DNA from: Candidatus Cloacimonadota bacterium | GTDB taxonomy: Bacteria; Cloacimonadota; Cloacimonadia; Cloacimonadales; Cloacimonadaceae | Length of the DNA: 46,501 bases | Reading direction: 5' to 3' | Assembly (NCBI GenBank): GCA_028706475.1 | Contig: JAQWBI010000014.1 | Location: 1 to 46,501 of the forward strand | In this document: positions 7,017 to 15,390 of the stretch, piece after piece | How positions within the stretch are numbered: position 1 is the stretch's first letter | How the letters are laid out: every line of letters starts with the position of its first letter | Made by a program: the position numbers and the translations under genes | Notes under the pieces: generated by a model | What the model was told of the DNA's origin: nothing | Databases searched by the model: none | The model's input: only the letters and a program-made list of their open reading frames with translations

Positions 7017-8261
7017 ATGGCAGATAAATTGAACTTAAGTAAAAGCATGGCAATGTATGAGGAAGCACAGACGCTGGTTCCGGGTGCTGTTGCCGGCATT
7101 CGCAGACCCTACAACTTTGTTCAGGGCGAGTATCCAATCTACTTTGACAGCGGAAACGGCGGCAGAGTAACGGACGTAGACGGAAATGAGTACATTGACT
7201 ATCTATGTGCCTATGGCCCCATCATCATCGGCTACCGTGAAGCGGAAATTGATCATGCCGTACAAAAACAAGTGAACGACAAAGGATTTTGCTTTTCGCT
7301 GACCCAACCTCAACAGAGCGAATTGGTACGCAAGCTGCAAAAGGTTATTCCATCTTGTGAGATGGCAGCATTGGTGAAGACCGGTAGTGACGCCACCACC
7401 ATCGCCATTCGCGTAGCCAGAGCCTACACCGGCAAAACCAAGATCGCCCGTTGTGGTTATCACGGTTGGCACGATTGGTGCGTGGAGGTAAAGGGCGGTA
7501 TCCCGGAAAAGCTATATGAAGACGTTTTGGAATTCCATTATAATGATCTTGATGGTCTGGAAGCTATCTTAAAAGCCAATAAAGACGACATGGCCGCCAT
7601 CATCGTAACCCCCGTGGGGCACCCGATGGCAGCTCCGGTTCAGATGCCCAAACCCGGTTATCTGGAAGGTGTTCGCGCTTTGGCGGATAAATATAATGCG
7701 CTCTTGATCTTCGACGAAATCCGCAGCGGCTTCAGAGTATCCCTGGGCGGAGCGCAGGAGTATTTTGGCGTAACTCCGGATCTCTCCACCTTTGGAAAAG
7801 CCATGGCAAACGGTTATGCCATAGCAGCCCTGGTGGGGAAACGCGACCCCATGATGGTGTTGGCAGACAAAGTGTTTCTGTCCTCCACTTTCTTCCCAAA
7901 TAGCGACAGCATCGTAGCTGCACTGAAGACCATCGAAATTTTGGAACGTGACAAAGTCTTGGACGTGATCAAAGCAAAAGGCGAAAAATTCGCTGCCGAA
8001 GTACAAAAAGTGATCGATGAATCCAGTATGCCGGTGGAATTCTCCGGAGCTCCGTGGATGCCCTTCATCACTTTCCCGAAAGACGAAAACGGCCTTTACA
8101 AAAAGCTGAGAACTGAATTCTATACTCAGTTGATACGGCGAAAAGTGTTCCTGCAACCATATCATCACGGTTACATCTGCTACCGTCATACGGAAGAAGA
8201 TCTGGCCTACACGGTTGCCTCCATCAAAGAATCTCTGCACGAACTGAAGAGAATGATCTAG
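7017..8261 (+). CDS. PLP-dependent class III aminotransferase, candidate 3-aminobutyryl-CoA transaminase
   Basis: 414 residues of the glutamate-1-semialdehyde aminomutase-like branch. The PLP lysine is K261 (TFGKAMANGY), the pyridine-nitrogen Asp is D233 (FDEIRSGFR), and the phosphate-binding KTGSDATT loop is near residue 120. No heme-pathway genes are nearby, and the partner gene is a thiolase. In Candidatus Cloacimonas a 3-aminobutyryl-CoA:2-oxoglutarate aminotransferase of this fold replaces the ammonia lyase in lysine fermentation and makes acetoacetyl-CoA. This gene may be that enzyme or a paralogue acting on another beta-amino thioester. The alternative is a true or generic GSA aminomutase. 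The ATG has GGAG upstream inside the end of the thiolase gene, so expression is coupled. The family is certain and the substrate is not. Confidence 0.85.
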   Translation: MADKLNLSKSMAMYEEAQTLVPGAVAGIRRPYNFVQGEYPIYFDSGNGGRVTDVDGNEYIDYLCAYGPIIIGYREAEIDHAVQKQVNDKGFCFSLTQPQQSELVRKLQKVIPSCEMAALVKTGSDATTIAIRVARAYTGKTKIARCGYHGWHDWCVEVKGGIPEKLYEDVLEFHYNDLDGLEAILKANKDDMAAIIVTPVGHPMAAPVQMPKPGYLEGVRALADKYNALLIFDEIRSGFRVSLGGAQEYFGVTPDLSTFGKAMANGYAIAALVGKRDPMMVLADKVFLSSTFFPNSDSIVAALKTIEILERDKVLDVIKAKGEKFAAEVQKVIDESSMPVEFSGAPWMPFITFPKDENGLYKKLRTEFYTQLIRRKVFLQPYHHGYICYRHTEEDLAYTVASIKESLHELKRMI

Positions 8262-8272
8262 GGGAGGTCTTT

Positions 8273-9865
8273 GTGGCAAAATACATCTTCGTAATGGGAG
8301 GAGTGCTATCATCCTTGGGCAAAGGTATAGCCACTGCATCCATCGGATTGCTGCTAAAATCTATGGGCTATAAAGTGGTGTTACAAAAATTTGACCCCTA
8401 CTTGAATGTTGACCCGGGTACTATGAGCCCCTTCCAGCATGGAGAAGTATTTGTGACCGACGACGGTGCCGAAACAGACCTTGATCTGGGACATTATGAA
8501 CGCTTTGTGGATGAGGCACTTAGCTCTGCAAGCAGTTGCAGTGCCGGACAGATATATGAAAGCGTGATAATGAACGAGCGCAAGGGCACTTATCTGGGAA
8601 AAACCGTACAGGTTATCCCTCATGTAACTAACGAAATCAAACGCCGGATAACACGTTTATCCGAAGATAAAGACATCGTGATCACCGAGATCGGAGGCAC
8701 AGTGGGCGACATCGAAAGCCTGCCTTTTTTGGAGGCTGTGCGTCAACTGCGCCTTGATCTCGGGGTTCATAATACCCTGAACATCCTGCTTACTTATGTG
8801 CCCTACATCAAGACTGCAGGAGAACTGAAAACCAAGCCTTCACAACATAGTGCTTACAAACTGCGTGAGATCGGTATCCAGCCGGATATCCTGCTTTGCC
8901 GTAGTGAAAAGACCTTTGACGATGAAATCTACTCCAAGATCGCACTCTTTACAAACGTTCCCAAAGAAAGTGTGATCAATGCTATCGACGTGAAATGCGT
9001 TTACGAGATACCGCTGATCTATCAGAAAGCGAACTTGCCGGCGATAATCTGCCGGCATTTCAATATGGAGAGCCCTGAAGTGGACTTAGAGGACTGGCAG
9101 CATTTCCTTACCAACCAGCAGAATAGCGAAGGTGAAGTAAACATAGCAGTTTGCGGAAAGTATGTGAAACACCACGATGCTTACAAAAGCGTTGTGGAAG
9201 CTCTGATGCATGCCGCGGCAAATCAGAGAAAGAAACTGAACATCAAATGGGTGGATTCCGAGCGGAACTTCAAGCCTACGGATTTGGATAATGAACTGAA
9301 GGATATTGACGGGATCCTGATTCCCGGTGGCTTTGGCATACGGGGTATCGAAGGAAAGATTAACATCGCCAATTTTGCCCGCACCCGAAACATCCCACTA
9401 TTGGGCATCTGCCTGGGCATGCAAGTGATGGCAATTGAGTATGCCCGCAATGTGTGCAAACTCAGCGATGCCAATAGTACTGAATTTGATGAAATGAATC
9501 CCCATCCGGTCATCCATTTGATGGAAGATCAGCGCTACATCGATCTCGTGGGCGGCTCCATGCGCTTGGGCGCTTATAAATGCAAGATCAGCCCGGACAG
9601 CCTTGCTCATAGGGCTTATGGCAGTTTACTGATCAGTGAACGCCACCGTCATCGCTATGAGTTTAATAATGATTATCGGGAGATATTGAGCAGTGCCGGA
9701 TTGAAGTTGAGCGGAGTATCCGAAGAGGATCTTTTGGTAGAAATTTTGGAGTATCCCGGCAATGATTTCTATCTCGGCGTACAGTTTCATCCGGAATTTA
9801 AAAGCCGCCCAAATCGCCCGCATCCTCTCTTCGTAGAACTGGTAAAAGCCTCAATAAAGGGATAA
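8273..9865 (+). CDS. pyrG: CTP synthase
   Basis: 530 residues, slightly below the usual 535-545. The enzyme makes CTP from UTP, ATP and glutamine. The N-terminal amidoligase domain starts KYIFVMGGVLSSLGKGI and carries KFDPYLNVDPGTMSPFQHGE. The C-terminal class I glutaminase has the triad C380 (GICLGMQ), H506 and E508 (QFHPEF). Translation starts at a GTG preceded by GGGGAGG. It lies 11 bases after the aminotransferase and its stop abuts the aspartate kinase ATG. CTP synthase is normally allosterically regulated by GTP and nucleotide levels. Its place in a fermentation/amino-acid operon is not a conserved theme that I recognise. Confidence 0.97.
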   Translation: MAKYIFVMGGVLSSLGKGIATASIGLLLKSMGYKVVLQKFDPYLNVDPGTMSPFQHGEVFVTDDGAETDLDLGHYERFVDEALSSASSCSAGQIYESVIMNERKGTYLGKTVQVIPHVTNEIKRRITRLSEDKDIVITEIGGTVGDIESLPFLEAVRQLRLDLGVHNTLNILLTYVPYIKTAGELKTKPSQHSAYKLREIGIQPDILLCRSEKTFDDEIYSKIALFTNVPKESVINAIDVKCVYEIPLIYQKANLPAIICRHFNMESPEVDLEDWQHFLTNQQNSEGEVNIAVCGKYVKHHDAYKSVVEALMHAAANQRKKLNIKWVDSERNFKPTDLDNELKDIDGILIPGGFGIRGIEGKINIANFARTRNIPLLGICLGMQVMAIEYARNVCKLSDANSTEFDEMNPHPVIHLMEDQRYIDLVGGSMRLGAYKCKISPDSLAHRAYGSLLISERHRHRYEFNNDYREILSSAGLKLSGVSEEDLLVEILEYPGNDFYLGVQFHPEFKSRPNRPHPLFVELVKASIKG

Positions 9866-11041
9866 ATGGCGATCATTGTTAAGAAATTTGGCGGCACCTC
9901 GGTGGGAAGTGTGGAACTGATCCGCTCTATTGCCAAAAAGCTGGCCAAATCTTATCATCGCGGCGATCAACTGGTGGTGGTGGTATCTGCCATGGCCAAA
10001 ACAACCGACAATCTGTTCAGCCTGGCTTATGAGATCAGTACACATCCCAGCCGACGGGAAATGGATATGCTTCTTACTGCCGGTGAGCGCATTAGCATGT
10101 CCCTGCTTTCACTCTCGTTGTATGAAGAAGGCATCCCCTCGATCTCTTTTACTGGTTCACAGAGCGGGATTATTACAGACGATCATCATGGTAATGCCAA
10201 GATATTGAAAGTAAATGCATTTCGCATCCATGAAGAACTTGCTAAGGATAAAGTGGTGATTGTAGCTGGTTTTCAGGGTGTGAGCACCACCAAAGAGATA
10301 ACTACTCTGGGAAGAGGCGGTTCCGATACCTCAGCGGTTGCTTTAGCCTGTTATTTGGGAGCGGATAAATGTGAGATATATACCGATGTGGCAGGAGTCT
10401 ATAGTGCGGATCCCAGGATCGTACCCCAAGCCCGCTTTATTCCTGAAATCGGCTATCTGGATATGCTGGCCCTCAGTTACAACGGCTCCAAGGTCTTGCA
10501 TCCTCGCGCGGTAGAATTTGCCTGCCGCTACAAAGTCCGTGTGGAAATAAAGAGTTCCTTCACTTTCGAGGCAGGAACCCTGATCAAACAAGAAGAAAAC
10601 CCAAAGGATTCACAAATGGAAGAACGCATAGTAACCGCTATAGCACATAAAGACAACATCTTGCGCTACCGGATAGCAACAGATTCCGGAGTCTTGCAAC
10701 TGCTGGAGAAATGGCACAACGAAATCTATAAGATCAATATGGTAGAGCAGGCTCTGGAATTGTATATCGAAGAGAAATACGAATCTGAAGTGGACTATAT
10801 CTTGCAGGAGTCGAAGATTTCGATAACAGACAAGAGTCGGGACATCGGCTTTGTGATCCTGGTGGGGTTGGGTTTGGCAGCTGATCCTGCGTTTATAGCC
10901 AGAGTGCTGAAGCTGTGTGCCAATTCTCATCTGACCCGCATCTCACACAGTGAACGGAGTGTGGAATTGATGCTGCCTGCTCCTCAGGTGGCAAAGACAG
11001 TAGCCAGTTTACATCAGGAATTCTTTGGGGATAAGGTATGA
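9866..11041 (+). CDS. lysC: Aspartate kinase
   Basis: 391 residues. The enzyme phosphorylates L-aspartate, the first step towards lysine, threonine, methionine and diaminopimelate. The N-terminal kinase domain shows KKFGGTSVGS at residues 6-15, VVVVSAMAKTTDNL and the FQGVSTTKEITTLGRGGSDT loop near residue 145. The C-terminal part (about 255-391) should hold paired ACT domains, but its sequence is divergent and short, so its feedback control cannot be predicted. It starts immediately after the pyrG stop and overlaps the MetRS start by four bases (ATGA). Confidence 0.92.
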   Translation: MAIIVKKFGGTSVGSVELIRSIAKKLAKSYHRGDQLVVVVSAMAKTTDNLFSLAYEISTHPSRREMDMLLTAGERISMSLLSLSLYEEGIPSISFTGSQSGIITDDHHGNAKILKVNAFRIHEELAKDKVVIVAGFQGVSTTKEITTLGRGGSDTSAVALACYLGADKCEIYTDVAGVYSADPRIVPQARFIPEIGYLDMLALSYNGSKVLHPRAVEFACRYKVRVEIKSSFTFEAGTLIKQEENPKDSQMEERIVTAIAHKDNILRYRIATDSGVLQLLEKWHNEIYKINMVEQALELYIEEKYESEVDYILQESKISITDKSRDIGFVILVGLGLAADPAFIARVLKLCANSHLTRISHSERSVELMLPAPQVAKTVASLHQEFFGDKV

Positions 11042-13047
11042 AATACATTGTAACCAGCGCTCTACCTTATGCTAATGGCAAGCTTCATGTGGGGCATGTA
11101 GCCGGAGCATATCTCCCGGCTGATATATTTGTGCGTTATCTACGCCTGCAAAAGGAAGACGTGATCTACATCTGCGGTACAGATGAACACGGTACTCCGA
11201 TCTCGATCTCGGCAGATAAAGAAGGTGTACCGGCCATTGACGTAGTCAAACGCTATCATGAAAGCATCAAAGAAGCTTTCGACGGCATCGGCATTGAGTT
11301 TGACAACTTCTCCGGAACAGCCCGTGAGGAGCATTATCAGTTATCACAGGAGTTCTTTAGCGATCTGTATAAAAAGGGACACATACAGCCAAAAACAACT
11401 TTGCAGTTTTACTGCGAACACGATAAACGCTATCTGCCCGATCGCTATGTAGAGGGAATCTGCCCGGTCTGTGGCGCTGAAGCCGCACGGGGTGACCAAT
11501 GTGACAAATGTGGACAGACCTATGAAACTACTTCGCTGAAGAGTCCACACTGCAAGATATGCGGAAATAAGCCGATAATCCGGGAAACCAAGCATTGGTT
11601 CTTTCATCTGGCACACTTTACAGATCAACTGAAAGAGTGGATATCCCACAAAAGCTACTGGAAAGAGAACGTACGCAACTTCATGCTGAACCTCTTGGAG
11701 CAAGGCTTGATCGAGCGTTCGATAACACGGGACCTCAGCTGGGGAGTACCTGTGCCACTGCCCGAAGCAGAAGGCAAAGTGCTGTATGTATGGTTCGATG
11801 CGCCAATTGGCTACATTTCCTCCACTGTGGAATGGGCAAAACGAATCGGCCAGCCGGAGCGCTGGAAAGACTATTGGTTGGACAAAGATACGCAGTTGAT
11901 CCACTTCATCGGCAAAGACAATATCATCTTCCATGCCTTGATCTGGCCTGCCATGCTGATGGGTCAGGATCTTCAGTATTGTCTCCCTCACGACATTCCC
12001 GCCAATGAATTTATGAATCTGGAGGGGGATAAGATCTCTACATCTCGCAACTGGGCGATCTGGGTGGATGAATTCGTGCACGATTTTAATGGCGAATATC
12101 TGCGTTACTATCTGGCTACAAACGCTCCCGAGCGGCAAGATACAGATTTTAGTTTCAAAGATTTCCAAATGAAGATAAACGGCGAATTGAACAATGTATT
12201 GGGAAATCTCGCCAATCGCGTGTTTGCCTTTGCACAAAAACATTTTGAGGGTATCATCTCTCCCATCGAAGGCGATGAAGAGTGTAGCGCGATCATCAGC
12301 GAAGCCGATAGAAACTTGGCAGATATCAGCGCTTCCTATCGGGATTATCAGGTAAAACGCAATACCAGGGCAATCATGGATATAGCGCGTATGGGCAATC
12401 GTTTCTTTGACGAACGCAAACCCTGGGTGGCAATCAAAGAAGACCACAAACACGTGCAACAAACGCTGTGGGTATGCGCTGAATTGTTGCACAAAATCAG
12501 CATCGCCCTTTCCCCCATTTTACCCAAGCATATGCTGAAGCTTCGGGAAATGATGTCTTTACCACCCATCCAAAACTGGGAAGATGCATTTGTATGCTCG
12601 CAGATTACTTTACGAGACGTCTCTCCCCTATTTATCAAGATCGAAGATGCCGCCATTGAAGCAGCATTAGCCAAATTACACAAGAGTACCATAGTATCCC
12701 CAAAAACAGAGTATCTTCCTGTGAAACCAGAGATCACCTACGATCAGTTCAGTGCCATGGACCTGCGTTTAGCCATAGTATTGGAAGCATCCCCCGTACC
12801 CAAGACCGATAAACTATTGAGACTAAAAGTGGATCTTGGGTTTGAAACCAGAGAGTTGGTTGCAGGTATCGCAGAATCTTACAAAGCAGAGGATATCCTT
12901 GGCAAAACCGTGGTAATGCTGGTGAATCTGCAAGCCCGCAAGATCAGGGGCATAGTATCCAACGGCATGATTCTTGCTGCTCACGATGAATCGGGCTTGC
13001 ACGTAGTCTTGCCGGATGGAGGATACCCCGGTTCCCCGGTACAATAA
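11038..13047 (+). CDS. metG: Methionyl-tRNA synthetase
   Basis: 669 residues. It charges tRNA-Met with methionine. The class I signatures are HVGH (H17-H20) and KISTS (K332-S336, the KMSKS variant). A zinc-knuckle insertion has C142/C145, C155/C158 and C172/C175. The C-terminal roughly 110 residues form an EMAP/OB-fold tRNA-binding domain (TYDQFSAMDLRLAIVLEA), which supports dimerisation in other bacteria. The ATG overlaps the end of the aspartate kinase gene, and the TAA overlaps the next ATG (TAATG). Confidence 0.97.
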   Translation: MKYIVTSALPYANGKLHVGHVAGAYLPADIFVRYLRLQKEDVIYICGTDEHGTPISISADKEGVPAIDVVKRYHESIKEAFDGIGIEFDNFSGTAREEHYQLSQEFFSDLYKKGHIQPKTTLQFYCEHDKRYLPDRYVEGICPVCGAEAARGDQCDKCGQTYETTSLKSPHCKICGNKPIIRETKHWFFHLAHFTDQLKEWISHKSYWKENVRNFMLNLLEQGLIERSITRDLSWGVPVPLPEAEGKVLYVWFDAPIGYISSTVEWAKRIGQPERWKDYWLDKDTQLIHFIGKDNIIFHALIWPAMLMGQDLQYCLPHDIPANEFMNLEGDKISTSRNWAIWVDEFVHDFNGEYLRYYLATNAPERQDTDFSFKDFQMKINGELNNVLGNLANRVFAFAQKHFEGIISPIEGDEECSAIISEADRNLADISASYRDYQVKRNTRAIMDIARMGNRFFDERKPWVAIKEDHKHVQQTLWVCAELLHKISIALSPILPKHMLKLREMMSLPPIQNWEDAFVCSQITLRDVSPLFIKIEDAAIEAALAKLHKSTIVSPKTEYLPVKPEITYDQFSAMDLRLAIVLEASPVPKTDKLLRLKVDLGFETRELVAGIAESYKAEDILGKTVVMLVNLQARKIRGIVSNGMILAAHDESGLHVVLPDGGYPGSPVQ

Positions 13048-14504
13048 TGCGCAAGTTTCCGGTCTTCCTGCTATTTGGTATTTCTCTGCTCTTCGGGGCT
13101 GAAATCCGGAATGGCATGTTGTATCTGGAAATCAATCTCGCCAGCGCACAGCACTTGCAACTGGATGCTGGCCATTTGGTGCTAAGCGATAAAGATCAAC
13201 TTTTTACGCAAGACTTTAGCGGGAAAATCCTGATAGATGTGGTTTCCCCTGAACAGGACAACCAATATGGGATCATCGAGCATGTAGGAACTGCTGCCGA
13301 TATCTACGATAATGATGCCGTTATAAACAGCTATTTTGTGTGGGAAGATGACCAATTGTTGTTAAAACATGAATACTGGTTTTTCTTACCCGATAGCTTC
13401 AAAGACCTGGAAGCCGCCCAATCCTACGCAGCCAGCATGAACTATCCACTCAGCCGGGTCCAGTCCATTCCGATTGTAAACTCCACATTGAGGATCGTAG
13501 GGCAAGACGGTAAAGAGTCTTATTTTGAAAGCCCGCTGAACATTCAGTCTTCAAAAGAAATGTGGCTTAACGGTCTCCCTTATGAAGGCGAGTTTGTACT
13601 AAAAATCAGAAGCGGCAAGCTGGTATTGAATCAGATCCTGCCCATAGAAGAATATATTGCTGGAGTAATCCCAAACGAGATAGGCTCCAATAGTCCTCTG
13701 GAAGCCCTGAAGGCTCAGGCTGTTGCAGCCCGTACTCACGCTGTAAGCTTGCTGCTCAATAACCGCCATTCAGCTGATGGTTACGATCTTTGCAATACTA
13801 CTCATTGTCAGGTTTACAAAGGCAAGCACCTCCGCAACGAGATAATAGAGGAAGCTGTAGTACAAAGCGCAGGAGAGATCATTGTATCCGATCAACATAT
13901 AGCCGATGCCACTTATCACAGTAGCTGCGGAGGGAAGACGGATTCTTCCCAGGATATCTGGAAAGGCGCCTACATCCCTCATTTAGGTGGATCGACCTGC
14001 ATTCCCGCAGCCGAAGAGCTCGATCTATCCCAAGAGCGTGACCTAACTGCATGGATAAGTAGCAAAGTAGACAGCTCCGGGATGAGCTCCTGGGAAGTAT
14101 CCTCTATGGTTTGGCAGCGCAGCATTAGCAAAGCAAAAGTGGCCGCAAACACTGGCTTGGACAGCATAAAGAGTATCGAAATACTCAATCGCGGGCACTC
14201 CGGCAGAATCTTGAAGCTGCGCATTACCGGAGATCGCAGTATAGTTCTGGACGGAGAGTACAAGATCAGGCAAGCCTTTGGTATGTTGCCATCTTCGATG
14301 TTTGTGTTCAAAGGAGCAGCAGGAAGTAAAGCTTATTACCCCGGAAACAGCATTACCATAATGGGTAGAGGTTCCGGACATGGAGTAGGTATGTGTCAAG
14401 TGGGCGCTCTGCGCAAAGCTCGCAAGGGAGAAGATTACACCAGTATCTTACAATGCTACTATCCCGGCACAGAAATCAAGAATATCCGGATGGAAGATGA
14501 CTGA
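13047..14504 (+). CDS. Exported SpoIID/LytB-domain protein
   Basis: 485 residues with a signal peptide (MRKFPVFLLFGISLLFGAEI), so it acts in the periplasm or at the surface. Residues from about 200 carry the SpoIID domain: IEEYIAGVIPNEIGSNSPLE, then LKAQAVAARTHAV, and a late GRGSGHGVGMCQVGA motif. SpoIID is a lytic transglycosylase acting on denuded peptidoglycan glycan strands. LytB enhances an amidase. In a non-sporulating diderm a cell-wall remodelling or septation role is the natural inference. The start overlaps the metG stop by one base, and the end overlaps the Hsp33 gene by eight. Confidence 0.87.
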   Translation: MRKFPVFLLFGISLLFGAEIRNGMLYLEINLASAQHLQLDAGHLVLSDKDQLFTQDFSGKILIDVVSPEQDNQYGIIEHVGTAADIYDNDAVINSYFVWEDDQLLLKHEYWFFLPDSFKDLEAAQSYAASMNYPLSRVQSIPIVNSTLRIVGQDGKESYFESPLNIQSSKEMWLNGLPYEGEFVLKIRSGKLVLNQILPIEEYIAGVIPNEIGSNSPLEALKAQAVAARTHAVSLLLNNRHSADGYDLCNTTHCQVYKGKHLRNEIIEEAVVQSAGEIIVSDQHIADATYHSSCGGKTDSSQDIWKGAYIPHLGGSTCIPAAEELDLSQERDLTAWISSKVDSSGMSSWEVSSMVWQRSISKAKVAANTGLDSIKSIEILNRGHSGRILKLRITGDRSIVLDGEYKIRQAFGMLPSSMFVFKGAAGSKAYYPGNSITIMGRGSGHGVGMCQVGALRKARKGEDYTSILQCYYPGTEIKNIRMEDD

Positions 14505-15390
14505 ACCTGAAGGCCGCTTACTATGCGGAAGCATTGCCGCCGACCAGTTTCGCTTGTTTGCTACCAATACTACATCCATCGTTCAAAAGGCACGGGATTT
14601 TCACGATTTGTATCCCCTGTCCGCTATCATGATGGGGCGCCTGATCACGGCAGTAGCGTTGATGAGCGGAGATTTGAAAGCTCCCAGCTCTGAGATCGCA
14701 TTGCGGATAGACGCAGAAGGCCCCTTGAAAGGAGCGATCGCACTTATCAACAAAGAAGGCGACATCAAAGCCTATGCTTTTGAACCGCATTTGTGGTTCC
14801 AGGAGTCCGAGGCCAACCTACAAGTGGGAAAACACTTGATACCCGGTACTTTGAGTGTGATCCGTCAGAGTGGGCTCAAAGCGCCTTATACCGGACAGGT
14901 ACGGTTGCTGGATGGTGAAATTGCCTCTGATGTAGCCGCTTATTATCAGCAAAGTGAACAGACCGCAACAGCGGTGAACTTGGGTGTGTTGATCGATCCC
15001 AGTGCTGCTATTCGCTCTGCGGGAGGAGTACTGATCCAGCAACTTCCCAATGCCGATCCAGCTCTGGCAGAACTCATCAGTTCAAACCTGCTACAAACAC
15101 CAAATTTGTCGGATTTGATGGACATGGGCTTATCGATAGAAGAAATCTTGGATAGGTTCATACTGAAAGGTTTGCCCTGGAAAATCAATAAAGAAATGAT
15201 GCTGAGATACCATTGCGATTGCAGCCGTGAAAGATTTGCCCGCGCTTTAATGCTCTTGGGCCAAAAGGAACTGATGAGCCTGCGTGACGGCATCGCTCCG
15301 GTTTGTCATTATTGTAACAAGACTTATGAATTTAGCGCCACAGACATTGATAACCTTATAAAAGCTTTGGATAAACATGATGAAACATAA
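14497..15390 (+). CDS. hslO: Hsp33 redox-regulated chaperone
   Basis: A 297-residue cytoplasmic holdase activated by oxidation. The zinc-binding redox switch is intact: C240-x-C242 (HCDCSRERF) and C270-x2-C273 (VCHYCNKTYEF). The N-terminal domain contains the family's MGRLITAVALMSGDLK stretch. The length is normal (about 290). The ATG lies inside the end of the SpoIID-like gene with GGA upstream, so expression depends on the operon. Confidence 0.93.
   Translation: MTEPEGRLLCGSIAADQFRLFATNTTSIVQKARDFHDLYPLSAIMMGRLITAVALMSGDLKAPSSEIALRIDAEGPLKGAIALINKEGDIKAYAFEPHLWFQESEANLQVGKHLIPGTLSVIRQSGLKAPYTGQVRLLDGEIASDVAAYYQQSEQTATAVNLGVLIDPSAAIRSAGGVLIQQLPNADPALAELISSNLLQTPNLSDLMDMGLSIEEILDRFILKGLPWKINKEMMLRYHCDCSRERFARALMLLGQKELMSLRDGIAPVCHYCNKTYEFSATDIDNLIKALDKHDET

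Noticed and set aside
11344-12492. Long minus-strand open frame opposite metG (382 codons)
   Set aside because: It lacks domain resemblance or a ribosome site, and the plus strand encodes an intact MetRS with all motifs.
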